Part shown: piece after piece, positions 19,018 through 27,789 of the stretch | Layout of the letters: each line of letters starts with the position of its first letter | How positions within the stretch are numbered: position 1 is the first letter of the stretch | From: Gammaproteobacteria bacterium UBA1119 | Lineage (GTDB): Bacteria > Pseudomonadota > Gammaproteobacteria > Pseudomonadales > Azotimanducaceae | Assembly (NCBI GenBank): GCA_002313255.1 | Contig: DCBA01000100.1 | Coordinates: 1 to 59,865 of the forward strand | DNA length: 59,865 nt | Reading direction: 5' to 3' | Made by a program: the position numbers and the translations under genes | The notes under the pieces: model-generated | Seen by the model: the letters and a program-made list of their open reading frames with translations, nothing else | The model's database searches: none | What the model was told of the DNA's origin: nothing

Positions 19018-19557
19018 GTGAGTCTCGTGCCATACCCATTCATCAAACGTTATTTGCCAACCCGAGAATCCATGCGTGAGCACACGCTATTTCGGATTTG
19101 GGGTCATCGTTTACTCGAACCCGAGCTTTGGCATTTACACCGTCGGTCAGTCGGTGGCGCCTTTTTTATCGGCCTCTTTTGCGCATTTTTACCGATCCCT
19201 ACACAAATGCTCGCGGCCGCATCGATGGCGCTGATCGGCCGATGCAACATCGCGCTTTCGGTCGCCGTCACATGGGTTACCAACCCGTTAACCATGGGAC
19301 CTATGTTTTTCTTCGCCTATAAGCTGGGCGCCTGGTTGCTGGATACTCAAGTGACCATCACGACCGTCGAACTTTCTTGGGCGTGGCTTTCCAACCAGAT
19401 CGGCCAGATCTGGTGGCCGTTGCTTGTCGGTTGTTTGATCTGCGGCTGGGTGTCGGGATTATCGGGAATGTTGGTTTCCCGAATACTCTGGAGACTGCAC
19501 GTCGTTCGACGCTGGAAACAGCGCCTAGCAAGACGCCAAAGCAAGATCGCTTTTTGA
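19018..19557 (+). CDS. DUF2062 membrane protein
   Basis: Small inner-membrane protein of the DUF2062 family, function unknown. Visible features are the family core RSVGGAFFIGLFCAFLPIPTQ followed by VTWVTNPLTMGPMF, and about three to four hydrophobic segments (roughly 45-65, 70-90, 95-110, 130-155), with a basic C-terminus (RLHVVRRWKQRLARRQSK). The start is a GTG with AGG seven nt before it; a second GTG three codons later is possible. It converges on lolE. Confidence 0.85.
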   Translation: MSLVPYPFIKRYLPTRESMREHTLFRIWGHRLLEPELWHLHRRSVGGAFFIGLFCAFLPIPTQMLAAASMALIGRCNIALSVAVTWVTNPLTMGPMFFFAYKLGAWLLDTQVTITTVELSWAWLSNQIGQIWWPLLVGCLICGWVSGLSGMLVSRILWRLHVVRRWKQRLARRQSKIAF

Positions 19558-19562
19558 TACTT

Positions 19563-20768
19563 CTAGCGCGAATGCAACTCCTGTGCCGGATTCGCTCTGG
19601 CCGCCAATAAAGTAGGACGAACTATCGCAGCCGTACACAAACCAAACGAAAGCAGCGCGATAGCGACAACGTCTTTGCCTTTTGTTTCGGAGGGAACGGA
19701 CGAAAAATAGGTCCCTTCGATCATGTTCGAGCCCATTGCCGATTCGAACACTTTCACGACAGCGTCGGCATGTGACGCAATGGTTACGCCAAGAATGAGT
19801 CCAAGTGCGATTCCGACCAATGAAATGACTAGTCCCTGAACCAAAAATACCGAGACAATTACTGTCCGGCGGGCTCCCATAGTGCTCAGGATAGCAATAT
19901 CTCCTCGCTTATCGTTTACCAACAGAGCCTGCCCGGACACCATATTGAACGCGGCTAGTCCGACAACCATTGCCAATAACGCAAACATGATCCCTTTCTC
20001 GATCTCGATCGCGCGAAACAATTCACCGAACTGTTCGGCCCAGGTATGTAGAGGAGCGTCAACGGGTGAAGACCAGGAACCTATCGAGAGAGGGTCGGCC
20101 AGCGTCACCCGCCAACCCAATGTCCCAGCACCGGTAATTCCCAATTCTTGGATTCGGGCAATATCAATAATTGCTAACTGATAGTCCGGATCCGCCCCGA
20201 CCGCGAACGTTGCAACGAGCTGAAACCGTTGTACAACTGGAACGATCCCCGATCCCGTTGATGTCGGAAAAACCAGGATAATCGGATCGCCCCGCGCTAG
20301 TCCCATCAAACGCACAAGCGGTTCTCCCAATGCAATACCGGCACCCCGTAGCAGCGGAAGCGAACCAGACACCATCGAGTCTGCAATGAAATTACCCCCG
20401 TCCGTCGTATCAATTCCGTAGACCTTCACCGCCTGGGCTACTCCGGGCATGGATAGCATGGCTTCGCCCTGATACAGACGTTCAACGCCAATGACACCCG
20501 GCGTTGCCAATACGGCTTCACTATCCTCTTCAGTTAAGACACTCTTTTCGATAAAGGCGTGCGGTACAACACCTAGAAGCCGTCCCTTAACTTCTTGGTC
20601 GAATCCATTCATAACACTCGTCACCACTGTGAGAATCGATACTCCGAGTACGAGTCCCACCAACGAGACCCAATTAATTAAAGCCGCATAGACGTTGTCC
20701 CGTCGGAAGAGATATCGAAGCGCAATCCACACGGAAGGTAATCGCTTAATTAGTAATTGGTTAGGCAT
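19563..20768 (-). CDS. lolE: Lipoprotein-releasing ABC transporter permease LolE/LolC family (distal copy)
   Basis: Membrane permease of the Lol complex that extracts outer-membrane lipoproteins from the inner membrane. It has one N-terminal helix (NWVSLVGLVLGVSILTVV), a periplasmic domain of about 200 residues and three C-terminal helices with GARRTVIVSVF between them, as in FtsX-type permeases. The length is 401 residues. The ATG lies inside the lolD stop region (ATGCCTAA overlap). I call it lolE from gene order only; E. coli LolC and LolE are similar. Confidence 0.87.
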   Translation of the reverse strand: MPNQLLIKRLPSVWIALRYLFRRDNVYAALINWVSLVGLVLGVSILTVVTSVMNGFDQEVKGRLLGVVPHAFIEKSVLTEEDSEAVLATPGVIGVERLYQGEAMLSMPGVAQAVKVYGIDTTDGGNFIADSMVSGSLPLLRGAGIALGEPLVRLMGLARGDPIILVFPTSTGSGIVPVVQRFQLVATFAVGADPDYQLAIIDIARIQELGITGAGTLGWRVTLADPLSIGSWSSPVDAPLHTWAEQFGELFRAIEIEKGIMFALLAMVVGLAAFNMVSGQALLVNDKRGDIAILSTMGARRTVIVSVFLVQGLVISLVGIALGLILGVTIASHADAVVKVFESAMGSNMIEGTYFSSVPSETKGKDVVAIALLSFGLCTAAIVRPTLLAARANPAQELHSR

Positions 20769-21435
20769 TTAGCCTGCCGTCTTCCAAAACGAACGAGCGA
20801 TTCATTTTGTCCGCAATCGACGCGTCATGTGTCACGACGATAAACGCTGTGCCCGTCGCGGTACTCATATCTGCTATCAGCTTCATCACTCGGGAAGCAT
20901 TTTCCCGATCAAGATTACCCGTGGGCTCGTCGGCCAACAGGATGTCGGGCTCGGTTGCCATCGCTCTCGCCAGTGCGACACGTTGCCGTTCGCCACCCGA
21001 GAGTTGATGGGGTCGATGTCCGACGCGCTCCGTCAAATCAACCGCGTCCAATAGGTTCTTCGCACGTTCCTCCGATTCGAGCGACGTACGACCCGAAACA
21101 ATCAAGGGCATCGCCACGTTTTCGAGTGCGGAAAACTCGGGCAGTAGGTGGTGAAATTGATATACGAAACCCATGTATTGATTGCGGATAGCGGCTCGAC
21201 CATCACTTGAAGCAGAAGTCATGCTTTGACCGGCAACCCTTACTTCGCCGACGTCCGGATCGGCTAAGCCGGCAAGTATGTGCAGCAACGTGCTCTTGCC
21301 TGTCCCAGAGCGACCTACCACCGCGACCCTCTCGCCCCTCCTAATATCTAAGTCAATGCCATCGAGAACACGCAGTTCCCGCTCGCCATCTACGAATCGT
21401 TTACGAAGATTTCGAGCTGACAAGACATCACTCAT
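20761..21435 (-). CDS. lolD: Lipoprotein-releasing system ATP-binding protein
   Basis: ATPase of the LolCDE transporter. Visible are Walker A GRSGTGKST, Q-loop region YQFHHLLPEFSALENVAMP, signature LSGGERQRVALARA, Walker B DILLADEPTGNLD and switch VVTHD. The ATG at 21435 gives 224 residues (E. coli 233) and overlaps the lolC stop by eight bases; the longer open frame upstream is antisense noise within lolC. Confidence 0.95.
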   Translation of the reverse strand: MSDVLSARNLRKRFVDGERELRVLDGIDLDIRRGERVAVVGRSGTGKSTLLHILAGLADPDVGEVRVAGQSMTSASSDGRAAIRNQYMGFVYQFHHLLPEFSALENVAMPLIVSGRTSLESEERAKNLLDAVDLTERVGHRPHQLSGGERQRVALARAMATEPDILLADEPTGNLDRENASRVMKLIADMSTATGTAFIVVTHDASIADKMNRSFVLEDGRLNA

Positions 21436-22657
21436 ACTGAAGTGCTTCCGCGGGACTCGACGAGCTCGCCCGCCACGCTGGATATAGAGTTGCCAACAAC
21501 GTGAGCAATCCCGCAATACCCGCGACATGCCATACGTCCGTCGACGCTAATGCGAACGGCAGCGTGTCAACCACGTATTCACCCATAAGTTTGACACCAA
21601 GGAGTGACTCAAGCGTCGGGAAGCCGGCCTCGGCCAAAACTCCAAGAAAATAGCCGAGACCAATTCCAGCAGCGACCCCAACCGCCGAAATTGCCAGCCC
21701 TAAGATCACAAACGTTGCGATAATCAAGGACCGGTTGCTGCCCATCGTCCGCAAGATGGCGATGTCGCCACGGCGCTCACTCACGATCATTACCAGCGTT
21801 GAAACAAGATTGATGGACGCGACGGCAACCAACAAGGATAGAAGGAGAAGCATCATCCCTTTTTGAGCCCTAATCGCGCTGTAGAGCGGTCCGTAGGTTT
21901 GGAACCAAGTCGATACAACAAATTCGTCGCTCAGCGTCGCGAGTATTTCAAGCCCCACCTCGCGGGCTAGTAACGGATCATCAAGCCACACTTCGATCGA
22001 ATGAACGCCTCGGCTTAATCGATACAACTTCGCGGCATCGAGTCGGTGAAGAAAGACGTGGCGCTGATCAAGCTGCGACCCGGTATCCAATATCCCTTGA
22101 ACGCGAAACGATTTTTGCCGCGGGAACGCCCCAAGTGGAGTCACGGTAACATCGGGAACCACTACGGTCGCGGAACTACCGATCTTCAAACCCAAGTCTT
22201 TGGCAAGATTGTCCCCGACAATGATTCCATATTGGCCTGGGTTCAGAGCGATCAAGTCGCCGCCTCGCACGTATTGGTTTATCCGTGAGACCCGACGATA
22301 CTGATCGGGCTCGATTCCAGTAATCGTTATACCCCGAACCTTTTGACCCGAAGAAAGGAGGGCTTGTCCTTCGATCACGGCCGCGGAACCTTCCACATGA
22401 GGGATACCACCTATCAGCTGGAGTAACTCCGGCGAAGTTGCGATCGATTCGCGCGCTCGGACCGACACGTGCGGGATGACACGTAAGATCCGATTCGTCA
22501 GTTCCCTTTCGAACCCAGCGACCACACCCTGCACGAAAAGAAGGACCGAAACGGACAATGCAAGACCCGCCAACGCAACGAAAGTCACGAGAGAGAGATG
22601 GCCATGTGAGGAACCCGCATACCGCATACCGATATTCACGGACAAAGGACGAAACAT
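21428..22657 (-). CDS. lolC: Lipoprotein-releasing ABC transporter permease LolC/LolE family (proximal copy)
   Basis: First gene of the lolC-lolD-lolE operon. The start MFRPLSVNIGMRYAGSS fits the E. coli LolC N-terminus (a longer frame begins at 22732), giving 409 residues. It has an N-terminal helix (LVTFVALAGLALSVSVLLFVQGV), a periplasmic domain, and three C-terminal helices with ILRTMGSNRSLIIATF. With LolD and LolE it would sort the lipoproteins encoded at 36-47 kb to the outer membrane. Confidence 0.88.
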   Translation of the reverse strand: MFRPLSVNIGMRYAGSSHGHLSLVTFVALAGLALSVSVLLFVQGVVAGFERELTNRILRVIPHVSVRARESIATSPELLQLIGGIPHVEGSAAVIEGQALLSSGQKVRGITITGIEPDQYRRVSRINQYVRGGDLIALNPGQYGIIVGDNLAKDLGLKIGSSATVVVPDVTVTPLGAFPRQKSFRVQGILDTGSQLDQRHVFLHRLDAAKLYRLSRGVHSIEVWLDDPLLAREVGLEILATLSDEFVVSTWFQTYGPLYSAIRAQKGMMLLLLSLLVAVASINLVSTLVMIVSERRGDIAILRTMGSNRSLIIATFVILGLAISAVGVAAGIGLGYFLGVLAEAGFPTLESLLGVKLMGEYVVDTLPFALASTDVWHVAGIAGLLTLLATLYPAWRASSSSPAEALQYE

Positions 22658-22942
22658 CGAAAAGTTCTTGGTGAAAGTCAGCGATTTGGCCCTAAAACAG
22701 TCGAAATATTCGGCCACCCACACCGCGTGCAACGCGCCAAACTACGCTCTCGAATTACTTTTTTAACTATGTATATCAATATGTTATATAATTTTATCTT
22801 AAATAGGCCATCGTTCATAATATTCTCAAGGCTGTTCTACAAAACTCCAAAGTAGATTCAAGATCCACCGACCACATTGCTTGAACATCACCTTCAGGCA
22901 TACGCGTTAAACTAGCACGCTGAGTCATCTGGTAGTTCGTCG

Positions 22943-24163
22943 ATGGACAGGTATCTTTTTCCCACCGTCGTTTTGGCCGCGTTAGTCGGATTTGTCTTAG
23001 CCACGGCATTTCCGGGCACCCCGTGGCTACTGGAAGGTGCTGCGTTATTCAAAGAACTGTTCTTATCCGTCCTTAAAATGATTGTCGCACCGCTGGTTTT
23101 TTTCTCGGTGTTGTCAGGAATAGTTCGTTTGGATGCGGCAAAACAACTCCGCCGAATCGGAACGCTGACCGTCGCCTATTACGTAATCACCACTGCGTTC
23201 GCCATTACCTTAGGCCTTACCGTCGTTTTTCTATTCCACCCCTGGACGAACGCGCCGCCACTTAGCGCCATCGAGACGGCGTCCACCCATGCCACCTTAA
23301 TTGCGACGTCTGAAAATACGTTCGGTGCCTTGGTTCGTAACCTATTAGCGCAAATGTTCGTTAATCCTTTTGCCGCTCTTGCGAAACTCAATATCCTTGG
23401 GATCGTGACCAACAGTATTGTCCTGGGATTGTCACTTCTGATGGTCCTTCCCAGCGATAGCGTAGTGAAACGATCGATCCATGAGATCACAAACGCAATC
23501 TACAAATTGGCGAGTTGGGCCGTGTGGGTGGTCCCAATCGGTATCGTCGGCATCGTCTATCAAATGACGACTCACGCAAATTTGGCGTTAATAGGACAGC
23601 TTGCGGCATTTTCTGGTGTCGTGATCGGGACCACGCTGCTGCACATGGTCATCATCCTACCCTCCATCGCCTGGTTAGGCGGGGGCATACAACCAGCTAC
23701 TCTAGCGAAGAAGACCTTTCGACCTATCGTCGTTGCGCTATCGAGCTCATCGAGTGCGGCGACACTTCCCGTCAGTTTTCACGCCGCCAATGATCTCGGG
23801 GTTAGCTCGACCACAGCAAGTTTCGTGCTGCCTCTTGGTGCAACCATCAACATGGATGGAACGGCGCTTTTTGAGGGCGTTGCAGCTATTTTTCTCGCAT
23901 ACCTCTTCGGACTTGATCTAAATGCCTCTGCCACCGTCACGGTGTTCCTTGTCGCCATGCTCGCGTCTATCGGCGCACCCGGAATTCCGTCAGGATCGAT
24001 GGCCGGCATGCAAATGGTGCTCCTTGCTGTCGGAATACCCTTGGAAGGGATACTGATACTACTTATGGTTGAACGTCCTCTCGACACTATTCGAACCTCA
24101 GCGAATGTGCTCGGGGACCTCGTCGGATGCGTCGTGATCGACCGACACGCGGACGTCAATTAG
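22943..24163 (+). CDS. Dicarboxylate/amino acid:cation symporter (DAACS family)
   Basis: Inner-membrane sodium- or proton-coupled uptake of C4-dicarboxylates or acidic amino acids. Family signatures are the serine-rich re-entrant loop SSSSAATLPVSF, then PLGATINMDGTALFEG with the substrate/cation-binding NMDGT, and ASIGAPGIPSG. The length is 406 residues with about eight helices. It stands alone, preceded by an AT-rich 285-bp gap. The substrate cannot be decided from sequence. Confidence 0.92.
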   Translation: MDRYLFPTVVLAALVGFVLATAFPGTPWLLEGAALFKELFLSVLKMIVAPLVFFSVLSGIVRLDAAKQLRRIGTLTVAYYVITTAFAITLGLTVVFLFHPWTNAPPLSAIETASTHATLIATSENTFGALVRNLLAQMFVNPFAALAKLNILGIVTNSIVLGLSLLMVLPSDSVVKRSIHEITNAIYKLASWAVWVVPIGIVGIVYQMTTHANLALIGQLAAFSGVVIGTTLLHMVIILPSIAWLGGGIQPATLAKKTFRPIVVALSSSSSAATLPVSFHAANDLGVSSTTASFVLPLGATINMDGTALFEGVAAIFLAYLFGLDLNASATVTVFLVAMLASIGAPGIPSGSMAGMQMVLLAVGIPLEGILILLMVERPLDTIRTSANVLGDLVGCVVIDRHADVN

Positions 24164-24167
24164 GTCG

Positions 24168-24188
24168 ATGATTCCACCTTAGAATCAT
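24168..24188 (+). repeat. Inverted repeat after the symporter gene
   Basis: ATGATTC (24168-24174) and GAATCAT (24182-24188) are a perfect 7-bp inverted repeat with a 7-nt loop, starting four bases after the stop. There is no T run, so it may protect the mRNA 3' end or be a weak terminator. Confidence 0.35.
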
Positions 24189-24337
24189 TCGAAATCATAA
24201 AAAGGTTCTCAAGTTCGCTTGACGCGCGTCCGACGCAATGGGGAAACTACTCCTTTGTCCGTTGAGTTTTGTGGAGCGTGCCTGTCGAAATCGCCTCACG
24301 CTCACGGGTTTGGAACCACAACATGTTAGGGGGAAGC

Positions 24338-25108
24338 ATGCCCGAATTTTGTAATGTCGAAAAAGCCGATCATGTACTGACAGTGAAACTCAATCGACCG
24401 GAAAGATTGAATGCCTTGCATCCGCCGGCGAACGCGGAGCTTGGCGAAGTTTTTGACGAATTCGCGAACAACGACGATCTCTGGGTTGCCATCATCACCG
24501 GGGAGGGGCGGGGTTTTAGTGCCGGTAATGATCTTCGATACCAAGCGGAGGGAGGTCAACGGGTTCCAACACCGAGCGGATTTGGAGGGCTGTCGTCGCG
24601 ATTCGATATGACGAAGCCTGTCATTGCAGCCGTCAACGGGGTCGCCATGGGTGGCGGCTTTGAAATCGCGCTTTCGTGCGATCTCATCATCGCATCGGAG
24701 AACGCGATATTCGCACTTCCAGAACCCAAGGTGGGGCTCGCAGCACTCGCCGGTGGGTTGCAACGATTGCCCCGTCAAATCGGATCCAAACGAGCTCTTG
24801 GAATGATCCTCACTGGTCGCCACGTACCAGCGCAGGAAGGTTACGAGTTGGGTTTTGTAAACGAGGTCGTGCCTCACGATGAATTAATGGACGCCGCGCA
24901 TCGGTGGGCGGGCCAAATCCTCGAATGTGCGCCGTTATCGATTCGGGCAAGCAAAGACGTCGTCTATCGAAGCCTGTCCATAGGATCGTTGCAAGAATCG
25001 ATGGAAATTCCATACGACTCTGTCAAAGCGATGTCGACCGGCGAAGATTTTGTCGAAGGCCCGAAGGCCTTTTCAGAAAAACGTCCGCCCAACTGGAAAG
25101 GCCGCTAA
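24338..25108 (+). CDS. Enoyl-CoA hydratase/isomerase (crotonase) family protein
   Basis: Crotonase-fold acyl-CoA enzyme. Visible are LNRPERLNAL, the oxyanion-hole segments GEGRGFSAGNDLR and AVNGVAMGGGFEIALSCDLIIAS, then ALPEPKVGLAALAGGLQRLPR. A strong GGGGGA lies just before the ATG at 24338, giving 256 residues; the longer upstream frame is not supported. Fatty-acid or amino-acid degradation is likely, but the reaction cannot be fixed from sequence. Confidence 0.88.
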   Translation: MPEFCNVEKADHVLTVKLNRPERLNALHPPANAELGEVFDEFANNDDLWVAIITGEGRGFSAGNDLRYQAEGGQRVPTPSGFGGLSSRFDMTKPVIAAVNGVAMGGGFEIALSCDLIIASENAIFALPEPKVGLAALAGGLQRLPRQIGSKRALGMILTGRHVPAQEGYELGFVNEVVPHDELMDAAHRWAGQILECAPLSIRASKDVVYRSLSIGSLQESMEIPYDSVKAMSTGEDFVEGPKAFSEKRPPNWKGR

Positions 25109-25183
25109 ACTCGACAACGTGGCCGTTGATGCCGTGTAGGAACCAAAAGCCAAGCGATACTTCGAGCCGAAATCTGCGTGCGG

Positions 25184-25990
25184 CTACGTTATGAGATTGT
25201 GCAACATAGCAATCTGCTGTTCGTAGTCGTCAACGGTTTGATAGCGAATACCGCAGACGAAACGTTCAATTCCGACTTCACGGTATGCGTCGAGGCGTTC
25301 CCGCGATCGAGAAACGTCCGCGAGTGGCAGCCCGCCCATGATCGTAATAGAACCCGCGGCACGACCGGCACGTTCGCAATATTCAAGATATTGGCCACGC
25401 AACTCGGGGACACTCTCGGGTTCAAGCCCCATTGGAATCCAACCGTCGCCAAAGAGCGCCGCACGTTGAAGGGCGTGAGGAGCACGGCCACCAACTAACA
25501 CGGGCGGCTTATTTGGCCTCGGCTTGAATAGGAATCGTTGCCCGTTAAGTTCTACCTCGTCGCTGTCGAAACATGAGTTGAAAATTTGCAGCGTCCGATC
25601 GGATATGCTTCCCCGCCGCTGTCGATCCAATCCAAGGGCACGAAATTCGGCATCCATCCAACCAATCCCCACTCCTAGGAGAACCCGACCTCCGGATAGC
25701 TCCTGTAGACTTGCGACTTGTTTAGCCGTCATCAAAGCGCCTCGGTACGGAAGGATCAGGACGCCCGTGCCGAGACGTATGCGTTCGGTCGCACCTGCAA
25801 TCCAAGCCAGGGTAATTAAGGGTTCAACGTAACGCCCACCTGAACCCTCGGCATCATCTGGTGGGATGGCTATGTGATCTGTAATCCAAAGCGAGTCGAG
25901 ACCTGCGCCCTCCGCTAGCTGCGCGCATCTCAAAATGACTGACGCTTCTGACTGCGCACCCATATTGCGTAACGTGACTCCAAGTTCCAT
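25184..25990 (-). CDS. LLM-class flavin-dependent oxidoreductase
   Basis: Luciferase-like monooxygenase fold using FMN or F420. Visible are LWITDHIAIP, RIRLGTGVLILPYR, the GGRVLLGVGIGWMDAEF segment and PPVLVGGRAPHALQRAA, which fit the TIGR03619-type F420-dependent group. The length of 268 is typical. Whether this bacterium makes F420 is unknown, so the cofactor is uncertain. Confidence 0.85.
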   Translation of the reverse strand: MELGVTLRNMGAQSEASVILRCAQLAEGAGLDSLWITDHIAIPPDDAEGSGGRYVEPLITLAWIAGATERIRLGTGVLILPYRGALMTAKQVASLQELSGGRVLLGVGIGWMDAEFRALGLDRQRRGSISDRTLQIFNSCFDSDEVELNGQRFLFKPRPNKPPVLVGGRAPHALQRAALFGDGWIPMGLEPESVPELRGQYLEYCERAGRAAGSITIMGGLPLADVSRSRERLDAYREVGIERFVCGIRYQTVDDYEQQIAMLHNLIT

Positions 25991-26239
25991 CGTTGCTCCT
26001 CAGACGTTTCAACGCACCCAACGTTGATCAAACGCCGACACGAACGCTACGCTAACAAAAAGCAAAGCGTTCCAACCAGCCCATTGAACAAGGATTCTCA
26101 AGCATAATTGGCGGCTCATGCAGTCCAGCGCCAAAGCACCATCCAACCCCATGACCACTACGAATACCCAATACACGATCCCGCGACTGTTGCAGTTCTC
26201 AACCGATCGGCTACGAAACGGCTCGGTGAGTTTGCCACG

Positions 26240-26830
26240 ATGAAGAACGTATTGGTCAGCGCCCTCGCGTTTACCAGTGGCTTTGTCATCATGTCGCTCG
26301 AATTGCTCGGCGGCCGATTATTAGCCCCATACTTTGGCAGCAGCATTTACGTCTGGGGTAGCGTAATTACGGTGTTCATGCTCGCGCTTTCGGTCGGCTA
26401 CCTAACAGGGGGTTGGTTATCGCTGTTCAACCCATCACTGAAGCGTTTTTCACTCATTTTTTTTACGTCTGCCGCGACACTTTACCCGCTCGCAATGATC
26501 ACCGAGCCGGTGATGGAAAGAGTTTTCGAGACCCTCACGGATCCTCGCTGGGGTTCGCTTGTTGCGGCTCTCGTTCTTTTTGCGTTGCCCACCTTCATTC
26601 TCGGTTTGATCTCGCCCTACGCTGTTCGATTATTGGTCGTTAACGTTGATCGGGCTGGAAATACTGCAGGTACCCTGTATTTCGTATCAACCATCGGTAG
26701 TGCCCTCGGAACCCTCGCGACCAGCTTCTATTTCGTACTCTGGTTTCAGATGGACACCATCATTTTCCTGCTCTCTGGAACGCTACTCCTACTCGGCTTC
26801 GTTTCATGGATGGCGGCACGAAATCGATGA
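26240..26830 (+). CDS. Integral membrane protein, N-terminal half of a membrane-anchored spermidine-synthase-like system
   Basis: About 196 residues with six or so membrane helices. It has MSLELLGGRLLAPYFGSS and VWGSVITVFMLALSVGYLTGG, the signature of the membrane part of fused MFS/spermidine synthase-like proteins. The ATG at 26240 begins at the first helix; the frame is open to a TTG at 26108 but that extension has no membrane or family features. The stop overlaps the start of the next gene (ATGA), so the two products probably act together. Confidence 0.8.
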   Translation: MKNVLVSALAFTSGFVIMSLELLGGRLLAPYFGSSIYVWGSVITVFMLALSVGYLTGGWLSLFNPSLKRFSLIFFTSAATLYPLAMITEPVMERVFETLTDPRWGSLVAALVLFALPTFILGLISPYAVRLLVVNVDRAGNTAGTLYFVSTIGSALGTLATSFYFVLWFQMDTIIFLLSGTLLLLGFVSWMAARNR

Positions 26831-27729
26831 AACACTCCGCTACAATGGTTCTTACGCTTACTGCGTTGTTCATCACTAGTCCCCTTCACGGACGAATTAT
26901 TCATCGCGAACAGTCGTTGTATCAGACGATTTTAGTCGACGACACGGGTTCTCGCCGATGTCTTCAATTCTCGGTCCGGCGCGATCAACGTAGTCAAAGT
27001 TGCGTCGATCTAAAGCATCCGCAACGGATGGTATTTACCTATACCCAGATGATGATGGCAGGTATTCTGCTCGCTCCCGATCCCCAAAAAATTCTGATAA
27101 TTGGCCTCGGCGGTGGGACCTTGCCGCTAGCACTGAACGATCTTTTTCCAGAGGCACTCATTGATGTAGTCGAAATTGACGGCGTCGTCGTGCGGGTTGC
27201 CGAAGAATATTTTGGTTTCCAAAGCGGCGAACACATAAAAGTTTTCGAGACGGACGGACGCATCTTTACCAAGCGAGCCGTCATGCGCCACGATCAATAC
27301 GACCTCGTCATTCTTGACGCATTCAACGGCGACTATATCCCGGAACACTTGATGACCCGAGAATACCTGCAAGAAACCCGCACCTTACTCGGCAACAAAG
27401 GGACGTTGGTCGCCAACACATTCTCCCAGAGCCGTCTCTACGATCACGAGTCGGTCACGTACGCATCCGTTTTTGGAGACTATTTCAATTTCAAACAATA
27501 CCCGAGTAGCAATCGGATCATTTTGGTATCGATGGCTGGCTTACCGACGCTCGATTTATTGAAGGCACGCGCAACCGGCTGGCGCGATCGTCTTCGAGCG
27601 TACCGGATTCCGATCCACAATTACCCTGATCGCATGTCTCGGAACATCGACTGGGATCGCGACGCCCGCGTCTTAACGGATCAATACGCGCCGGCAAATC
27701 TGCTCCGATCAAGTAACCGCCACCGGTGA
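26827..27729 (+). CDS. Spermidine synthase-like methyltransferase-fold protein with N-terminal hydrophobic segment
   Basis: About 300 residues. An N-terminal hydrophobic segment (MVLTLTALFITSPLHG) is followed by a Rossmann domain with IIGLGGGTLPLAL, DVVEIDGVVV and the LDAFNGDYIPEHL motif of aminopropyltransferases. It overlaps the preceding membrane-protein gene. Together they look like one fused family split into two genes. Whether it transfers aminopropyl groups or has another activity is unknown. Confidence 0.82.
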   Translation: MKHSATMVLTLTALFITSPLHGRIIHREQSLYQTILVDDTGSRRCLQFSVRRDQRSQSCVDLKHPQRMVFTYTQMMMAGILLAPDPQKILIIGLGGGTLPLALNDLFPEALIDVVEIDGVVVRVAEEYFGFQSGEHIKVFETDGRIFTKRAVMRHDQYDLVILDAFNGDYIPEHLMTREYLQETRTLLGNKGTLVANTFSQSRLYDHESVTYASVFGDYFNFKQYPSSNRIILVSMAGLPTLDLLKARATGWRDRLRAYRIPIHNYPDRMSRNIDWDRDARVLTDQYAPANLLRSSNRHR

Positions 27730-27789
27730 CGGTCCTTCGGCACTCCACGATGGGCTGCAAAATCAAATACCGCGGCGTATCGTCAGACG

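Noticed and set aside
18880..19083. 67-codon minus-strand frame before the DUF2062 gene
   Set aside because: No ribosome site, no recognisable features, and it overlaps the DUF2062 start; the 18731-19017 gap holds nothing I can support.
22658..22942. AT-rich gap between lolC and the symporter as a possible origin or mobile-element scar
   Set aside because: No DnaA boxes, direct repeats or terminal inverted repeats could be recognised; it is probably an ordinary promoter region for two divergent units.
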